This document shows positions 33,795-42,570 of a DNA stretch of 64,000 nt, one piece after another. The position numbers and the translations under genes were made by a program. Below the pieces are notes generated by a model, which was not told where the DNA came from, searched no databases, and saw only the letters and a list, made by a program, of their open reading frames with translations. Source of the stretch: Stagnihabitans sp043721775 (GTDB lineage Bacteria; Pseudomonadota; Alphaproteobacteria; Rhodobacterales; Rhodobacteraceae); NCBI GenBank assembly GCA_043721775.1, contig JAYSQA010000093.1:9787-73786 (forward strand). Direction: 5' to 3'. The first letter of the stretch is position 1. Each line of letters begins with the position of its first letter.

Positions 33795-34816
33795 AGGCTT
33801 TGGTGAAGGCTGCGGCAGAGGTCGGGCTTTGGACCGAGGAACGCCCGGTGCCGCAGATCGGGCCGGAGGATGTGCTGATCCGGGTGAAGAAAACCGGTAT
33901 CTGCGGCACGGATATTCACATCTGGAACTGGGACGAGTGGGCCGCGCGCACGGTGCCGGTGGGGCTGGTGACGGGACACGAATTTGCGGGCGAGATTGTT
34001 GAGAAAGGCGCCTTGGTTCAAGGGCTTGAAATTGGGCAACGCTGCTCGGGCGAGGGGCATCTGATTGGCAGGCTGTCGCGCCAAAGCCGGGCCGGGCGCT
34101 TCCATCTTGACCCTGCGACGCGGGGGATTGGCGTCAACGAACCCGGCGCCTTCGCGGAATATCTGCGGCTTCCGGCTTTCAACGTGGTGCCGTTGCCGGA
34201 GGCGATTGACGATGATATTGGCGCCATTCTTGACCCCTTGGGCAATGCGGTGCATACGGCGCTGTCGTTCGATCTGGTGGGCGAGGATGTACTGATCACC
34301 GGCGCCGGGCCGATCGGTATCATGGCGGCGGCGGTGGCGCGGCATGTGGGGGCGCGGCATGTGGTGATCACGGATGTCAATCCGGTGCGGCTGGCATTGG
34401 CGGCTGCGGTGGCGGATGTGACGCCGGTGAACGTGACAACCGAGGATCTGCGTGACGTGCAAAGCCGCCTCAAGATGGCGCAAGGCTTTGATGTCGGTAT
34501 GGAAATGTCAGGCAACCAGCAGGCGCTGGACCAGATGACCGACAGTCTGGTGATGGGCGGCAAGATTGCCATGCTTGGGATACCGCCGGGCAAATCGCCG
34601 GTCGACTGGAGCCGGATCGTGTTCAAGGCCATCACCATCAAGGGCGTCTACGGGCGTGAGATCTTTGAGACCTGGTACAAGATGATCGCTATGCTGGAAA
34701 ACGGGCTGAACGTGCGCCGCGTCATCACCCACCGGTTCAAGGCGGCGGATTATGCTCAGGGGTTCGAGGTGATGCGGTCAGGGCTGTCCGGCAAGGTCGT
34801 GCTTGACTGGACCTGA
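33791..34816 (+). CDS. tdh: L-threonine 3-dehydrogenase (no structural-zinc cysteines)
   Basis: A 341-residue medium-chain dehydrogenase oxidising threonine to 2-amino-3-ketobutyrate. The catalytic zinc site is present (GICGTDIHIWNWDEWA, GHEFAGEI), as is the NAD site (ITGAGPIGIMAAAVARHVGA). The structural zinc lobe, which in E. coli Tdh carries four cysteines, here reads EGHLIGRLSRQSRAGRFHLD with no cysteine. Apart from this lobe, overall length and motifs match Tdh, and it is coupled to kbl. This is either a subfamily that lost the structural zinc or a related dehydrogenase working with Kbl. Confidence 0.9.
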   Translation: MKALVKAAAEVGLWTEERPVPQIGPEDVLIRVKKTGICGTDIHIWNWDEWAARTVPVGLVTGHEFAGEIVEKGALVQGLEIGQRCSGEGHLIGRLSRQSRAGRFHLDPATRGIGVNEPGAFAEYLRLPAFNVVPLPEAIDDDIGAILDPLGNAVHTALSFDLVGEDVLITGAGPIGIMAAAVARHVGARHVVITDVNPVRLALAAAVADVTPVNVTTEDLRDVQSRLKMAQGFDVGMEMSGNQQALDQMTDSLVMGGKIAMLGIPPGKSPVDWSRIVFKAITIKGVYGREIFETWYKMIAMLENGLNVRRVITHRFKAADYAQGFEVMRSGLSGKVVLDWT

Positions 34817-34888
34817 AGCAAATAGAGCGCGTTCCGCGCACTGCTTTTATCTCGCCTCTGGCGTGCCGCCAACCGGCTCGGGCGCCGC

Positions 34889-35000
34889 TCTGCGGGGAGT
34901 ATTTGGACACAGCGCAAAGGGTAAGCCTTTGTTTTACATTTCATATTTGTTCAAATATCCTCGGGGGGTGAAGCCGCAGGCGAGGGGGGCCGAGGCCCCC
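34889..35000. repeat. Two GGATATTT elements and a hairpin between convergent tdh and serS
   Basis: CTCTGCGGGGAGTATTTGGA (34889 on) is one copy in plus orientation. A second copy is inverted at 34938-34968 and contains the palindrome ATTTGTTCAAAT. A GGGGGCC/GGCCCCC hairpin with GA loop follows at 34985-35000, just before the serS stop, and probably terminates serS and/or tdh. Confidence 0.7.
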
Positions 35001-35004
35001 TTGT

Positions 35005-36297
35005 TCAGGCCAGGGCGCCGTCGGCGGTGATCCGGGTTTTGCCGCCGAGGTAGGGGTGCAGGGCTACGGGCAGGTCGACCGAGCCATCGGCTTGCTGGCC
35101 GTTTTCAAGCACCGCGATCAGGCAGCGCCCGACGGCGAGGCCGGAGCCGTTCAGCGTCGCCACGAACTCGGGTTTGCCGCCCGAGGCGGGGCGGTAACGG
35201 GCGTTCATTCGGCGGCCCTGGAAGGTGCCGCAGGTGCTGACGGAACTGATTTCGCGGTACTTTTGCTGGCCGGGCAGCCAGACCTCAAGGTCATGGGTTT
35301 TCTGCGCGCCAAAGCCCATGTCGCCAGTGCACAGAACGATGGTGCGGTAGGGCAGTGCCAGCTTTTCAAGGATCGCTTCAGCGCATTTCGTCATGCGGTC
35401 GTGTTCGGCCAAAGCCGTTTCGGGGGTGCAGATCGTCACCATCTCGACCTTCTCGAACTGGTGCTGGCGCAACATGCCGGTGGTATCCTTGCCTGACGAA
35501 CCGGCCTCCGAGCGGAAACATTGGGTATGGGCGGTCATCCGGACAGGCAGTTGATTTTCATCAAGAATATCGCCCGCGACCGAGTTTGTCAGGGTGACTT
35601 CCGAGGTGGGGATCAGCCACCAGCCATTGGTGGTCTGATAGCTGTCTTCGGCGAATTTGGGCAGTTGGTTGGTGCCATACATCGCCTCTTCCTTGACCAG
35701 AACCGGGGTCCAGGTCTCAAGCAGGCCATGGCCGTCGACATGGGTGTCGAGCATCATCTGGGCCAGCGCGCGGTGAACGCGGGTAATCGCCCCTTTGAGC
35801 ACCACGAACCGGCTGCCGGATAGTTTGGCTGCCGTAGCGAAATCCATGCCCGGGGTTACGCCCTTGATGTCAAAGTGTTCTTTTGGGCTGAAGTCGAAAT
35901 TGCGCGGGGCACTCCAGCGGTGGATTTCCACGTTGCCGGACTCGTCCGGACCGTCGGGAACTGCATCAAGCGGCAGGTTGGGCAGCCCCATCAACAGGTC
36001 GCGCAGGGCCTTGTCGCAGGTGGCGGCCTCATCAGCAAGTCGTTGAATTTCGGCTTTTTTCTCGGTCACCAGCGTGCGCAGGCGGGCGAACTCCGCGTCA
36101 TCGCCGCAGGCTTTGGCCGACCCCGCCTCTTTCGAGGCGCGGTTCTGGTCGGCGGTGGCCGTTTCCGCTGCGAGGATCTTGCCCCGGCGGTCTTCATCCA
36201 GTGCCAACACCCCGGCGGACAGGCCGGACAACCCCCGGCGCCCCCATGCGGCGTCATATGCGGCAGGGTTTTCACGGATGGCGCGGATGTCGTGCAT
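35005..36297 (-). CDS. serS: Seryl-tRNA synthetase
   Basis: A 430-residue class II aminoacyl-tRNA synthetase that charges tRNA-Ser. The N-terminal coiled-coil arm (residues about 30-100, rich in Glu/Lys/Ala) is followed by the class II core: TSEVTLTN, the motif-2 CFRSEAGSSGKDTTGMLRQHQFEKVE, and the motif-3 GSGLAVGRCLIAVLEN. Length is standard. ATG 36297 has GAGGAAAC upstream. Confidence 0.96.
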   Translation of the reverse strand: MHDIRAIRENPAAYDAAWGRRGLSGLSAGVLALDEDRRGKILAAETATADQNRASKEAGSAKACGDDAEFARLRTLVTEKKAEIQRLADEAATCDKALRDLLMGLPNLPLDAVPDGPDESGNVEIHRWSAPRNFDFSPKEHFDIKGVTPGMDFATAAKLSGSRFVVLKGAITRVHRALAQMMLDTHVDGHGLLETWTPVLVKEEAMYGTNQLPKFAEDSYQTTNGWWLIPTSEVTLTNSVAGDILDENQLPVRMTAHTQCFRSEAGSSGKDTTGMLRQHQFEKVEMVTICTPETALAEHDRMTKCAEAILEKLALPYRTIVLCTGDMGFGAQKTHDLEVWLPGQQKYREISSVSTCGTFQGRRMNARYRPASGGKPEFVATLNGSGLAVGRCLIAVLENGQQADGSVDLPVALHPYLGGKTRITADGALA

Positions 36298-36486
36298 GAT
36301 GTTTCCTCAGGTCAGACCGTGAAGCACATATGCCCGATCCCACGTGGCAGGAAAAGCCAAGAAAGGCCGCAAGCCTGTGCCGGATCGGCGTCGCAAACCT
36401 GCAGGTTTCCCGGGTCTCTACGCGGAACGCAGCGTCAAGGCCCTGTTCACCGCAAATCCGGGGCAGCTTTGCGGTCGGTGTTTGTG

Positions 36487-36511
36487 GTAGGATGGGCAAT
36501 CTGCCCATGTT
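36487..36511. repeat. 25-bp palindromic repeat, copy A
   Basis: A 25-bp sequence with core TGGGCAATCTGCCCA (6-bp arms around ATC). An identical 25-bp copy is at 37409-37433. This copy lies between serS and the methyltransferase gene. Confidence 0.9.
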
Positions 36512-36552
36512 GGCGGCAGGTTTGTCCGTCGTTTTCCATCAGAGGTTTCATC

Positions 36553-37365
36553 ATGGCACAAAGTGACACGCAGTTCACCGGCCCGGTCCCCGAGATTTAC
36601 GACCGTTTCATGGTTCCCCTGCTGTTTCTGCCCTATGCGGTGGATATGGCGGCGCGGGTGGCGGCGTTGCACCCCGGCGCGGTTCTGGAAACGGCGGCGG
36701 GCAGCGGGGTGGTGACACGGGTTCTGGCGCCGCTTCTGGCTGCTGACGCCCGCTATGTGGCAAGCGACCTCAACCTGGCCATGCTGGACCGGGCCAGAGC
36801 GGTGCAACCGCACGACGGGCGGATGGAATGGTCGACGGTCGATGCGCAGCATTTGAATTTCGCCGATGAAAGTTTCGACGTGGTTTTGTGCCAGTTCGGT
36901 GTGATGTTCTTTCCCAACCGCCCGAAAGCCTATGCCGAGGCGCGCCGGGTGTTGAAGCCCGGCGGCACTTTCGTGTTCAATGCCTGGGACAGTCTGGCGC
37001 ACAATGACATCCCCCGCACCGTCTGGGAGGCGGTGGCGCAGCATTATCCGCTGAACCCGCCCGACTTTTTTCCCCGCGTGCCGCATGGCTATTTTGACGA
37101 AGGCCGCATCCGCTCTGATTTGCTGCAAGCCGGCTTCACCGATATAACTATCGAGACCGTCACCCGCGCCAGCCCTGCCGCTTCGGCCCGGGATGCGGCC
37201 ATAGCGCTGTGCATGGGCACGCCGTTGCGGATGGAGATCGTGGCGCGTGAGCCTGACGGCCTTGCCGCCATGACAGACCGGGCAGAGGCTGCCGTGCGCG
37301 CAAGGTTCGGCGATGGCGCGATCATCGGCAAGACGCAAGCGCTGATAGCCGTAGCACGGGGTTGA
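36553..37365 (+). CDS. Class I SAM-dependent methyltransferase
   Basis: A 270-residue methyltransferase with the SAM-binding motif VLETAAGSGVVTRVLAPLL near residue 42, SDLNLAML, and the post-I region FDVVLCQFGVMFFPNRPKAYAEARRVLKPGG typical of ubiquinone/menaquinone-type (UbiE-like) enzymes. ATG 36553 follows AGAGGTTTCATC. The substrate is unknown. It is framed on both sides by identical 25-bp palindromic repeats. Confidence 0.85.
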   Translation: MAQSDTQFTGPVPEIYDRFMVPLLFLPYAVDMAARVAALHPGAVLETAAGSGVVTRVLAPLLAADARYVASDLNLAMLDRARAVQPHDGRMEWSTVDAQHLNFADESFDVVLCQFGVMFFPNRPKAYAEARRVLKPGGTFVFNAWDSLAHNDIPRTVWEAVAQHYPLNPPDFFPRVPHGYFDEGRIRSDLLQAGFTDITIETVTRASPAASARDAAIALCMGTPLRMEIVAREPDGLAAMTDRAEAAVRARFGDGAIIGKTQALIAVARG

Positions 37366-37408
37366 AACCAGCCCCCCGGACGGACATCTGCCAGTGACGC
37401 GTTGGGGG

Positions 37409-37433
37409 GTAGGATGGGCAATCTGCCCATGTT
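37409..37433. repeat. 25-bp palindromic repeat, copy B
   Basis: Identical in all 25 bases and in the same orientation as copy A at 36487-36511, 922 bp away. Core TGGGCAATCTGCCCA. It lies between the methyltransferase gene and yajC. Confidence 0.9.
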
Positions 37434-37527
37434 CCCCCTATTGGACCCTGCCTTGCGCATGGGGCCTGGCCTCTGTAGGGTGCGCGGCAAAATAGGGGGA
37501 GTGTTCTCCCACTCAAAGGACTTCACC

Positions 37528-37878
37528 ATGACCCTGACTGACCTTTTCGTCTCTGCCGCTTATGCCCAGACCGCAGCCACCCCGGGCGGGGCGCTTGGCT
37601 CTGGCATCGGGACCATAGCGCCTTTGTTCCTGATCTTCGGGATCATGTATTTCCTGCTGATCCGTCCGCAGCAAAAGAAGATGAAAGACCTGAAGGCGAT
37701 GATCGAGGCCGTGCGGCGCGGCGATCAGGTCCTGACCGGCGGTGGCATCATCGGCAAGGTCACCAAGGTCGGCGAGGACAATGTGCTGGAGGTCGAAATT
37801 GCCGATGGCGTCAAGGTCAAGATTGCCAAGCACACGATCACCTCGGTGATGTCCAAGACCGAACCCGCGACCGCCTGA
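37528..37878 (+). CDS. yajC: Preprotein translocase subunit YajC
   Basis: A 116-residue single-pass membrane protein accessory to SecDF. The membrane span APLFLIFGIMYFLLIRPQQKKMKDLKAM and the downstream GGIIGKVTKVGEDNVLEVEIADGVKVKIAK match YajC. ATG 37528 follows AAAGGACTTCACC. It is 7 nt upstream of secD, in one operon. Confidence 0.95.
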   Translation: MTLTDLFVSAAYAQTAATPGGALGSGIGTIAPLFLIFGIMYFLLIRPQQKKMKDLKAMIEAVRRGDQVLTGGGIIGKVTKVGEDNVLEVEIADGVKVKIAKHTITSVMSKTEPATA

Positions 37879-37885
37879 GACCGAC

Positions 37886-39565
37886 ATGCAGCTTGAAACT
37901 CCCCTATGGAAGCGCCTGGCGATCTGGGCTGTTGTTGTCGTGGGTTTGATCCTTGCGGCGCCGAACCTGTTTTACGCCAGGGTTGAAACCCACAACGATG
38001 CGGCCACTGCAATTGCCAAGGCCGCCAAACTGGGGGTGGCGGCGACGCCCGAACAGCAGGTGGCTTTGGATCAGTGGCCCGCGTGGGCACCGTCGTCCTT
38101 GGTCAACCTTGGCCTCGATCTGCGCGGCGGCGCGCATTTGCTGGCTGAGGTGAAGCTGGCCGATGTCTACAAGCAGAGAATGGATGCCTTCTGGCCCGAA
38201 GCCCGGGATGCGTTGAAAGACGTGCGCGATGCAACAGGGCCGGTCAAGCGCAAGCCATCGGCCGATGGCACGCTGACCATCACCATCACCAATGCTGACG
38301 GCGTGGCGGCCGCTTTGGCCAAGGTGCAAAGCCTGACCTCGAATGTGGTCAGTCTGACCGGGGCGGGGCAGAAAGACATGAATGTCGTGGCCACGGGTCA
38401 GGACATTGTCATCACCCTGTCGGATGCCGAAAAGGCTGCGACTGACAACCGCACCATGCAGCAGTCGCTGGAAATCATCCGTCGCCGCGTGGATGCTGCG
38501 GGCACGCGAGAGCCCTCCATTCAGCGGCAGGGGGCTGATCGCATCCTGATCGAAGTGCCGGGCATCGGCTCGGCCGAGGAACTGAAGGCGATCATCGGCA
38601 CCACGGCCAAGCTGACTTTCAACACCGTGGTCAGCACGACGACGGACAAGGCGGCGGCTCCGGGGCTTGGCAATCTGCTGCTGCCCTCGGCCGACCGTCC
38701 GGGTGAGTTTGTTGTGGTTGAAGAAGCGCCTGTGGTGACGGGCGATGATCTGGTTGATGCGCAGCCGTCTTTTGACCAGAATGGCAGGCCCGCCGTCAGC
38801 TTTCGCTTCAACACCACGGGTGCGCGGAAGTTTGGCGAATATACCGGGGCGCATGTCGGTGAACCTTTCGCCATCGTGCTGGACAAGCAGGTGATTTCAG
38901 CACCCACGATCCAGACCGCCATCACCGGCGGGTCTGGCATCATCACCGGGAATTTCACGGTTGAGGCTTCGACCAATCTGGCCGTGCTGTTGCGGGCAGG
39001 TGCGCTTCCCGCCACCATGTCGTTCCTTGAGGAACGCACCGTCGGCCCGGAACTGGGGCAGGATTCGATTGACGCGGGCAAGGTGGCGGCGGTGGTCGGC
39101 ATGGCGCTGGTGGGTATCTTCATGCTGGCCAGCTACGGCATCTTCGGCCTGTTTGCCGATATTGTGCTGGTGATCAGCATGAGCATCATCTTTGGCGTCC
39201 TGTCGATGATCGGCGGCACGCTGACGCTGCCGGGCATCGCCGGTCTGGTCTTGACCATCGGCACCGCTGTTGACGCCAACGTGCTGGTGTTCGAGCGGAT
39301 ACGTGAAGAGTTGCGGCACGCCAAAACTCCGGCACGGGCGATTGAACTGGGGTATGAACGGGCGATGAGCGCCATCGTCGACGCCAACGTCACCACCCTG
39401 ATCACCGCGATTGTGCTTTACTTCTTCGGGGCCGGTCCGGTGCGCGGCTTTGCCGTGGCCTTGGGCATCGGCATCATCACCTCGGTCTTCACGGCACTTT
39501 ATGTGACGCGGCTGATTACCCAGATTTGGTTCAACTGGCGCAAGCCCAAGACCCTGATCGTGTGA
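37886..39565 (+). CDS. secD: Protein translocase subunit SecD
   Basis: A 559-residue inner-membrane component of the Sec translocon, using the proton gradient to complete export. It has an N-terminal membrane span, a large periplasmic P1 head (LGLDLRGGAHLLAEV; RRRVDAAGTREPSIQRQGADRILIEVPG), and a C-terminal six-helix RND-type bundle (GTAVDANVLVFERIREEL). It is 11 nt upstream of secF. Confidence 0.96.
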   Translation: MQLETPLWKRLAIWAVVVVGLILAAPNLFYARVETHNDAATAIAKAAKLGVAATPEQQVALDQWPAWAPSSLVNLGLDLRGGAHLLAEVKLADVYKQRMDAFWPEARDALKDVRDATGPVKRKPSADGTLTITITNADGVAAALAKVQSLTSNVVSLTGAGQKDMNVVATGQDIVITLSDAEKAATDNRTMQQSLEIIRRRVDAAGTREPSIQRQGADRILIEVPGIGSAEELKAIIGTTAKLTFNTVVSTTTDKAAAPGLGNLLLPSADRPGEFVVVEEAPVVTGDDLVDAQPSFDQNGRPAVSFRFNTTGARKFGEYTGAHVGEPFAIVLDKQVISAPTIQTAITGGSGIITGNFTVEASTNLAVLLRAGALPATMSFLEERTVGPELGQDSIDAGKVAAVVGMALVGIFMLASYGIFGLFADIVLVISMSIIFGVLSMIGGTLTLPGIAGLVLTIGTAVDANVLVFERIREELRHAKTPARAIELGYERAMSAIVDANVTTLITAIVLYFFGAGPVRGFAVALGIGIITSVFTALYVTRLITQIWFNWRKPKTLIV

Positions 39566-39576
39566 GGAGAACCATC

Positions 39577-40557
39577 ATGGCATGGCGTTTGCGACTGGCA
39601 CCCGAACATACGACTTTCGACTTTTTCAAGCACCAGTGGATCACCTTTGGCGGCTCTATGCTGCTGATGGTGCTGTCCTTTGTGGCGTGGGGGGTGATGG
39701 GCCTCAACTTCGGCATCGACTTCAAGGGCGGCACCACGCTGCGCACCGATTCGTCGACGGTGATAGATACGGCCCTGTACCGGTCCACGCTGGAGGGGTT
39801 GAAGCTGGGCGATGTGGCGATCAACGAGGTGTTTGACCCGTCGTTCCGCGCGGATCAGCATGTAGCGGCGATCCGTCTGTCTGCCGCCAAGGGTGCCGAT
39901 CAGATTGATGATGCCGGCATGAAGCGGGTCGAGGGCGCGCTGGTGGCGATGGACCCGGCGATCAAGATCGTCTCGGTCGAGACGGTGGGGCCGAAGGTAT
40001 CCAGCGAACTGGTCTGGTCGTCGATCAAGGCGCTGGTCTTCACCTCATTGGGGATCATGGCCTATATCTGGCTGCGGTTTGAATGGCAGTTTGCCTTGGG
40101 TGGTGTTCTGGCGCTGTTGCATGACGTGTTCATCACGGTGGGGGTGTTTGCGGTGTTCCAGATCAAGTTTGACCTGACCATCGTGGCGGCGCTGCTGACG
40201 ATTTTGGGATATTCGATCAACGACACGGTGGTGGTGTTTGACCGGCTGCGGGAAAACCTGATCAAGTACAAGACGATGCCCTTGAAAGAGGTGATGAACC
40301 TGTCGGTGAACGAGACCTTGAGCCGGACCCTGGCCACGTCACTGACGACGCTGATTGCGGTGGGTTCCATGCTGGTGCTGGGCGGCGACGTGATCCGCGG
40401 CTTTAGTTTTGCGATCTTTATCGGGATCATTCTGGGCACCTATTCGTCGGTCTATGTCGCCAAGAACCTGGTGCTGTTCTTGGGCCTTGACCGGTCGGAT
40501 CGCCCAAAAGCAAATGGCAAGGGTGCGGACCACGAGTTCGCTAACATAGATGCCTGA
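39577..40557 (+). CDS. secF: Protein translocase subunit SecF
   Basis: A 326-residue partner of SecD. The N-terminal membrane segment is followed by MGLNFGIDFKGGTTLRT, a short periplasmic domain, and the conserved GYSINDTVVVFDRLREN in the membrane bundle. ATG 39577 is preceded by GAGGAGA. Its stop overlaps the next gene by eight bases. Confidence 0.96.
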   Translation: MAWRLRLAPEHTTFDFFKHQWITFGGSMLLMVLSFVAWGVMGLNFGIDFKGGTTLRTDSSTVIDTALYRSTLEGLKLGDVAINEVFDPSFRADQHVAAIRLSAAKGADQIDDAGMKRVEGALVAMDPAIKIVSVETVGPKVSSELVWSSIKALVFTSLGIMAYIWLRFEWQFALGGVLALLHDVFITVGVFAVFQIKFDLTIVAALLTILGYSINDTVVVFDRLRENLIKYKTMPLKEVMNLSVNETLSRTLATSLTTLIAVGSMLVLGGDVIRGFSFAIFIGIILGTYSSVYVAKNLVLFLGLDRSDRPKANGKGADHEFANIDA

Positions 40558-40912
40558 TATCAGATTGACCGAAATCACCTATGGCTCGGCCCTGGCGATC
40601 GAGGGCTATGGGTCGGGCTTTTTCCGGGTTGGCAAACATGTGCTGCGCGGCGCTTGTCTGGTCACACCCTGGGATGCCGGGCCTTGGGGTGGGATGGGCG
40701 ACTGGGCCGGTCCGCTGACCTTGACGGGGCGGATTGATGTGCTGATTGTTGGCACCGGGGCGGAGATTGCCCATGTGCCTGCGGAGTTTCGCGCTGCGCT
40801 GGAAGCGGCGGGGATTGGCGTTGAGGTGATGAATTCACCTGCGGCGGCGCGGACCTATAACGTGCTGTTGGGCGAGGGGCGGCGGATTGCCGTGTGCCTG
40901 ACGCCAGTTTAG
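40550..40912 (+). CDS. Mth938-like domain protein
   Basis: A 120-residue protein of the Mth938/DUF498 family (GKHVLRGACLVTPWDAGPW; IDVLIVGTGAEIAHVP; GIGVEVMNSPAAARTYNVLLGEGRR). It overlaps the end of secF, its usual place in alphaproteobacteria. Human relatives are mitochondrial complex I assembly factors (NDUFAF3); the bacterial role is not settled. Confidence 0.9.
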   Translation: MPDIRLTEITYGSALAIEGYGSGFFRVGKHVLRGACLVTPWDAGPWGGMGDWAGPLTLTGRIDVLIVGTGAEIAHVPAEFRAALEAAGIGVEVMNSPAAARTYNVLLGEGRRIAVCLTPV

Positions 40913-40982
40913 CCGGGTGATTGTCTGCGGCTGAGGGGTGGCCCGCTTCTCAGGCTTCCTAGGAAGCCATCGGCGCGGGCCG

Positions 40983-41074
40983 GGAGGGGCCAGCCCCTCC
41001 TCGCCTCCTGTGCCGGAAGGGCTTTCCGCCCTTCCGGACCATCCTGAGGATATTTGGGCCTGTGTGAATGGGGT
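40983..41074 (+). terminator. Two hairpins plus GGATATTT element between convergent genes
   Basis: GGAGGGGC pairs with GCCCCTCC around CA (40983-41000). CCGGAAGGGC pairs perfectly with GCCCTTCCGG around TTTCC (41013-41037), followed by ATCCTGAGGATATTTGGGCC and TGTGTGAATGGGG. The gap 40913-41214 between the Mth938 gene and the oxidoreductase holds only these. A terminator for the sec operon is likely. Confidence 0.7.
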
Positions 41075-41214
41075 GGGAAGCGGCGCTGACTGGCGTTGTG
41101 CGCGGTTTGGCGCGGCGTGCGTTTGGTGTTGTCTGCGTGGGGTTTTGGGTGGCTTGGCCGTTGGGCGGAATGCATCTGGGGGAGTGGCGGTGATTGGGCC
41201 GCGTCTTATGACTG

Positions 41215-42489
41215 TCAGGCTTGACGCTCGCGCCAGTGGTCTTGCGCTTGCAGATACCAGTAGGTGAGTTGGGCTGCGGCGAGGCCTAACGGCCCGCCGG
41301 CGTGGGTCAGGCCCCAGGGCGCGAAAAGATCTATGCGGTCGGATTGGTGGAGGATCGCTTCGGCCAGGACCTTGCCGGCCATGGCCGTGGTGTTGAGGCC
41401 GTGGCCGCCGAAGGCGGTGATGTGCCATACATCGGGTTGCAGTTGGCCTATCTGTGGCATCAGGTGGCGGGCGTAGGCCATCAGGCCGGACCATGCCAGT
41501 TCCGTTTTCAGGGACGCCAGTTGCGGGTAAACATCAAGCATCGCCTTGCGGAGTTGGCGGGCGACGCCCAAGGCCGAGGCGGCGCGGGTGGTGATGCGGC
41601 CACCCCACAGGAGGCGTTGGCCGCCATCGACAAGACGGTAATAGTCGGAGGCGCGGCGGTCGTCGAGGACGGCCTCACGGGTTTTGATCGTTGCGGCCAG
41701 CAGGTCGGGGGCGGGTTCGGTCAGCATCATATAGGTGGCGATCGGCAGGACGGCGCGTTTGAGGCGCGGGATCAGCGGGCCGGTGTAGCCGCCGGTGGCG
41801 AAGATGGCGCGGTTGGCAGTGATGTGGCCTGAGGGCGTGCGGATGCGTTTTTGAGTGGAGAGGTCGGCGCCTGTGGCGGGGGTTTGTTCGTAGATCTTGC
41901 CGCCAAGGCGTTCGACTTCGCGGGCAAGGCCGCGCAGGTAGTTCAGGGGGTGGATGTGGAAGGCTTGATCGTCGGCTAACCCATGCAAGTAGCGGGTGGT
42001 GGCGAGGCGGTGTTGGATGGCGTCGCGGGCCAGGTAGGTGAAGGTGTAGTTGTAGTCGCGCTGGAAGTCCTCGGCGTACTGGTGCAGGTCGTTTACGGCG
42101 TTGAAGCGGCGCAGGTTGAGGAGGCCGGGGATGGGGTCAGCCCCGGGGATGTTCAGCGTCCGGATGTGAAAGCGCAGGCGTTCGACGCCTTCGATGGTCA
42201 GGCGGTGCATGGCGCGGGCTTTGTCTTGGCCGACGCGGGCCGCGATGGCGTCTGAGCCGCAGGCGAAGGCGGGTGAGACGATGCCGCCGTTGCGGCCTGA
42301 GGCGCCGAAGCCTAAGGACTGCGATTCGAGGACGGTAACCGCTATGCCCTCACGCGCCAGTTCAAGGGCGGTGGTCAGGCCTGCCAACCCGCCGCCGATG
42401 ATGACGGTGTCGGTGTCATGGTTGCCTTGCAGGGCGGGGCGGGGGGTGAGGTCAGTACGGCTGCGGGCGTAGAAGGTGTCGGGGTACAT
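41215..42489 (-). CDS. FAD-dependent oxidoreductase (DadA/PuuB-like)
   Basis: A 424-residue D-amino-acid/amine oxidase-type flavoprotein. The N-terminal ADP-binding motif VIIGGGLAGLTTALELARE and GFGASGRNGGIVSP are typical of gamma-glutamylputrescine oxidase-like enzymes, as are the C-terminal HITAFGGHGLNTTAMAGKVLAE. Substrate unknown. Its first codons lie within a 50-bp duplication of the xth 3' end. Confidence 0.88.
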   Translation of the reverse strand: MYPDTFYARSRTDLTPRPALQGNHDTDTVIIGGGLAGLTTALELAREGIAVTVLESQSLGFGASGRNGGIVSPAFACGSDAIAARVGQDKARAMHRLTIEGVERLRFHIRTLNIPGADPIPGLLNLRRFNAVNDLHQYAEDFQRDYNYTFTYLARDAIQHRLATTRYLHGLADDQAFHIHPLNYLRGLAREVERLGGKIYEQTPATGADLSTQKRIRTPSGHITANRAIFATGGYTGPLIPRLKRAVLPIATYMMLTEPAPDLLAATIKTREAVLDDRRASDYYRLVDGGQRLLWGGRITTRAASALGVARQLRKAMLDVYPQLASLKTELAWSGLMAYARHLMPQIGQLQPDVWHITAFGGHGLNTTAMAGKVLAEAILHQSDRIDLFAPWGLTHAGGPLGLAAAQLTYWYLQAQDHWRERQA

Positions 42490-42570
42490 CAGGCGTCAAT
42501 CTCGATTCAGATGAGGACGCAGAAGGTGTCGGGCAGCATCAGGCGTCAAGCTCGATCCAGGTGGGCACGT
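42471..42570. repeat. 50-bp tandem duplication across the xth stop
   Basis: 42471-42520 and 42521-42570 are direct copies (41 of 50 positions identical by my alignment). The second copy holds the last codons and TGA stop of xth (42539-42541); the first copy holds the start of the neighbouring FAD oxidoreductase gene. Confidence 0.9.
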
